64,000 nt of DNA, from the NCBI GenBank assembly GCA_051294375.1, contig CM119268.1, positions 8,165,468 through 8,229,467 on the forward strand, read 5' to 3'. Position numbers and translations under genes: made by a program. The notes under the pieces were generated by a model that saw nothing but the letters and a program-made list of their open reading frames with translations, was not told the DNA's origin and made no database searches. The DNA comes from Paraspadella gotoi (taxonomy: Eukaryota > Chaetognatha). Positions 61,515 through 64,000 of this stretch are shown here, piece after piece. Each line of letters begins with the position of its first letter. Position 1 is the stretch's first letter.

Positions 61515-61562
61515 GAAAGAGAGAGAGAGAGAGAGGGAGAGAGAGAGAGAGAGAGAGAGATG
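61515..61562. repeat. GA microsatellite
   Basis: Short GA run leading into a purine-rich tract (61562-62010) without a gene. Confidence 0.9.
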
Positions 61563-62264
61563 GTTTGGGGAAGAAAGGGGGCGAAATTTGATTTAAAGTC
61601 GCGGGGAATGGACTTAGTGGATAGAAAAGGTATAGACGGACGGAAGAAAGAAGTGGTTTTTCATGTTAAGAGCAGAGGTTGGGTCGAAAACCTTCTTGGT
61701 AGAGAAGGAAAACGACAGCAGAAAGAGATGAAAACAGGAAGAGACAAAATAAGGTTGACAATTTTATAGAAAGGGGAAAGGAAGAAAAAATAAACATTAG
61801 TGGGGGTGTTATATTTTTCGAGGATGGAAAGGTAGTCGGAGTCATAAAACTTAGGATAAGAGAAAATAAAAATAGGGAATTTTATGAAAGAGGAAACGAA
61901 GGTACATTTACAAAGGAGGAACGAAGAATAAAAGGAAAAAAGAAAGGAAAAGAAAAACATGCGATTTTGGAGAAGAGGAAAAAGATGAATCCCGAAAAAA
62001 AAAAAGAGACGTGGAATCGGGAAAAGTCTATCGGCTCCAATGGAACCTTGAGAAACGCGGGAAAAACTCGGGAATCACGACGAGAAAATCAGTGACGGAT
62101 CCGTGACCAGAAGCTTCGACCACCCCCCCCCGCTGTCCAAGGGAAAAAAAATCTCACCGAAACAAGAGTAAAGAAAAAAAAATAACGAGTAGATTTAGGA
62201 GATAGAGATGGAAAAAAACAAACTTAACCATATTGCTATTTGTTTCGCCAGAATCGTTTTTCGA

Positions 62265-62384
<120 letters not shown>

Positions 62385-62935
62385 ACACACTCACTCACAC
62401 TCACACGCACGCCAAGGGGTGTCCCGGCGAAAACGGAAATTGAAAATTGGAAGGGCGCTACACGAGTTCGCATCGACAAATAAATCACCGAAATCGCCCT
62501 TACTTTGGCAAGAGGCGAAGACAATCGCCCTTACCTCGCCCTTACCTCTCCCTTACTTCCCGGCAAATCGAATCAACTGGGATTTTCTTTCAGCGGCGAC
62601 CTTGCAAAGAAGGCAAGGGAAAATATATCCGCGATTGAATCGACAGAAGAAAAAAAAATAAATAAATGCGCGGCATTTTTTTCTGCGAGTTGTTTACGTT
62701 GTTGCTATTGTTATCAATGTTTTTTAGTCACTTTTAAATGTTTTTTTTTAATTTTTGCTGTTTTTTGTTTTGATGTCGAATGACGATTTAATCATTGTTT
62801 TTTTGTGTGTTAGTTTAGTTCTTTATTGATTTTTGTTTTATCGTTGTTGTTCCAGGTATTTAGTTATTTTTTGTGGCCGTCTGGAAAGATACCCCTATGG
62901 TGGACTAAAGTCCACCAACCGCCCCAATCTCAAAG

Positions 62936-63175
62936 GTCCGGGGTTCTCGCCCGGGGTTCTAGCCCGGGTTCTAGCCCGGGGTTCTAGCCGGGGTTCTAGC
63001 CCGGGGTTCTTAGCCCGGGGTTCTAGCCCGGGGTTCTAGCCCGGGGTTCTAGCCCGGGGTTCTAGCCCGGGGTTCTAGCCCGGGGTTCTAGCCGGGGTTC
63101 TAGCCCGGGTTCTAGCCCGGGGTTCTAGCCGGCCGGTTCTAGCCCGGGGTTCTAGCCCGGGGTTCTAGCCCGGTG
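62936..63175. repeat. 13-bp minisatellite GGGGTTCTAGCCC
   Basis: About 18 head-to-tail units of GGGGTTCTAGCCC with one- or two-base length variants. Each unit is close to its own reverse complement around CTAG, and junctions make CCCGGG. Confidence 0.95.
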
Positions 63176-63239
63176 GTCGCCTAGCAGTTAAGAGGGACGG
63201 GGCGCTTAACCCGCCTGTACATGGTGTTACAGGCTGATC

Positions 63240-64000
63240 CGAAGCTCAGGGACTGCTTTATTTATAAATATTTATAATATAAAATAATATAATATATTTA
63301 TAATATAATAATTTATAATTAAGTGTCTTATATTGAATGGTTCTGTCACAACATATAACAATAATTACTCTCTCTTCACCCCACGTTTAAAAACTTTTGA
63401 AATAAAACTTACTATACAAAAAGTTAACATACAGTAAGTTCAGCAAGTGGTAAGCGTATCAATCAAGCGACGTCCGCATTGACCTCCAGCGAGTCATAAC
63501 AGGCGGTCATAACTTTCCCGAAGACTCGAGAAAAGACATTCGAAGTTCGTTCGAGGTCGAGTGGATCGACAGGGAGGGTCGAGGGTGGGGCTTGGATCTG
63601 GGAGCGGAGAGGGGATGGTGGAGCGATGGGATGGTTTAGCGGAGGACAGTGGAGCGGCAGGACAGTGGAGCGGCAGGATGATAGGGAGATGGACAGATGG
63701 GCGAAGAGAGTTGAATAAGAGGCGGTTGGACAATGGGGTGGTAAGTCAGTGAGACTTACCTATAAGCCGTGAAAAAGGATATATCTAGCGAGCGTTCGAG
63801 CTTGATCGACAACGCAAGTCTCTGACCCGTCCATTGACCTGTGACCAGTTGCAGACCTTTCTTTCGTGATCGTGAGAGCGAGTCAATGTTTTCGGTGTCA
63901 CCCTTTTTTAATCTCTCGCTCTCCAGTTGACTCGACGGGTCGGGCGACGGGTTAATCGTCTACGATTCGTCATTCGCTCTCGGAGTCGAACGCGTGACCT
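63240..64000. other. End of window, GGAGCGG repeats
   Basis: AT-rich to about 63400. ACAGTGGAGCGGCAGG-type short repeats occur at 63600-63690. No gene supported. Confidence 0.5.

Noticed and set aside
63160-63260. Possible tRNA gene
   Set aside because: No cloverleaf can be formed and the B box is poor; at best a SINE fragment.

Overview
The window is intron-rich eukaryotic nuclear DNA from a draft assembly, most likely a small-genome invertebrate or a close relative of animals. Supporting signs are a eukaryotic Ser tRNA without encoded CCA, many short introns with GT-AG borders, strongly GC-ending codons in exons set in AT-rich non-coding DNA, and a CRIP-type LIM gene. I cannot name the species. 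Most of the window is non-coding and very rich in GA/TC, GAC/GTC, GAAA and CATT simple repeats, with long strand-asymmetric purine or pyrimidine tracts. Most long open frames are translations of these repeats.

Layout. 1-17,100: gaps, simple repeats, an 83-bp-arm foldback (4979-5160), a 27-bp-arm inverted repeat (11262-11359), a possible promoter with CRE/ATF-like sites (13340-13560) and weak exon candidates. 17,146-17,227: tRNA-Ser(AGA). 17,422-25,910: the main gene, 21 exons on the plus strand, rebuilt here as a 1017-residue coiled-coil protein with a CxxC-x6-CxH motif and a conserved-looking helical C-terminal half; I do not recognise the family. 26,215-26,729: a 515-bp element with perfect 31-bp terminal inverted repeats, between two convergent genes. 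26,918-29,094: a five-exon minus-strand gene for a 363-residue protein of the DUF3445 / haem-dependent oxidative N-demethylase alpha-subunit-like family, with a C-terminal membrane anchor.

28,851-51,706: a block of about 7.6 kb (28,851-36,492), containing exon 1 of the N-demethylase-like gene, is present a second time (36,493-42,176 plus 49,413-51,706). The second copy is split by a gap and about 7.2 kb of other sequence (42,202-49,412). The copies differ mainly by one- or two-base indels, plus two larger insertions. I think this is mostly unresolved assembly (uncollapsed haplotypes or gap filling with noisy long reads), not a clean biological duplication. 51,707-64,000: pyrimidine-rich spacers, a gap, a few exon-like stretches, a three-exon CRIP-type LIM gene with an in-frame TGA before its tail (58,825-59,278), a roughly 335-bp tandem duplication (60,375-61,043) and a 13-bp GC-rich minisatellite (62,936-63,175).

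The three supported genes show no functional link to each other. No operon, CRISPR array, complete transposase or reverse transcriptase, or viral gene was seen.
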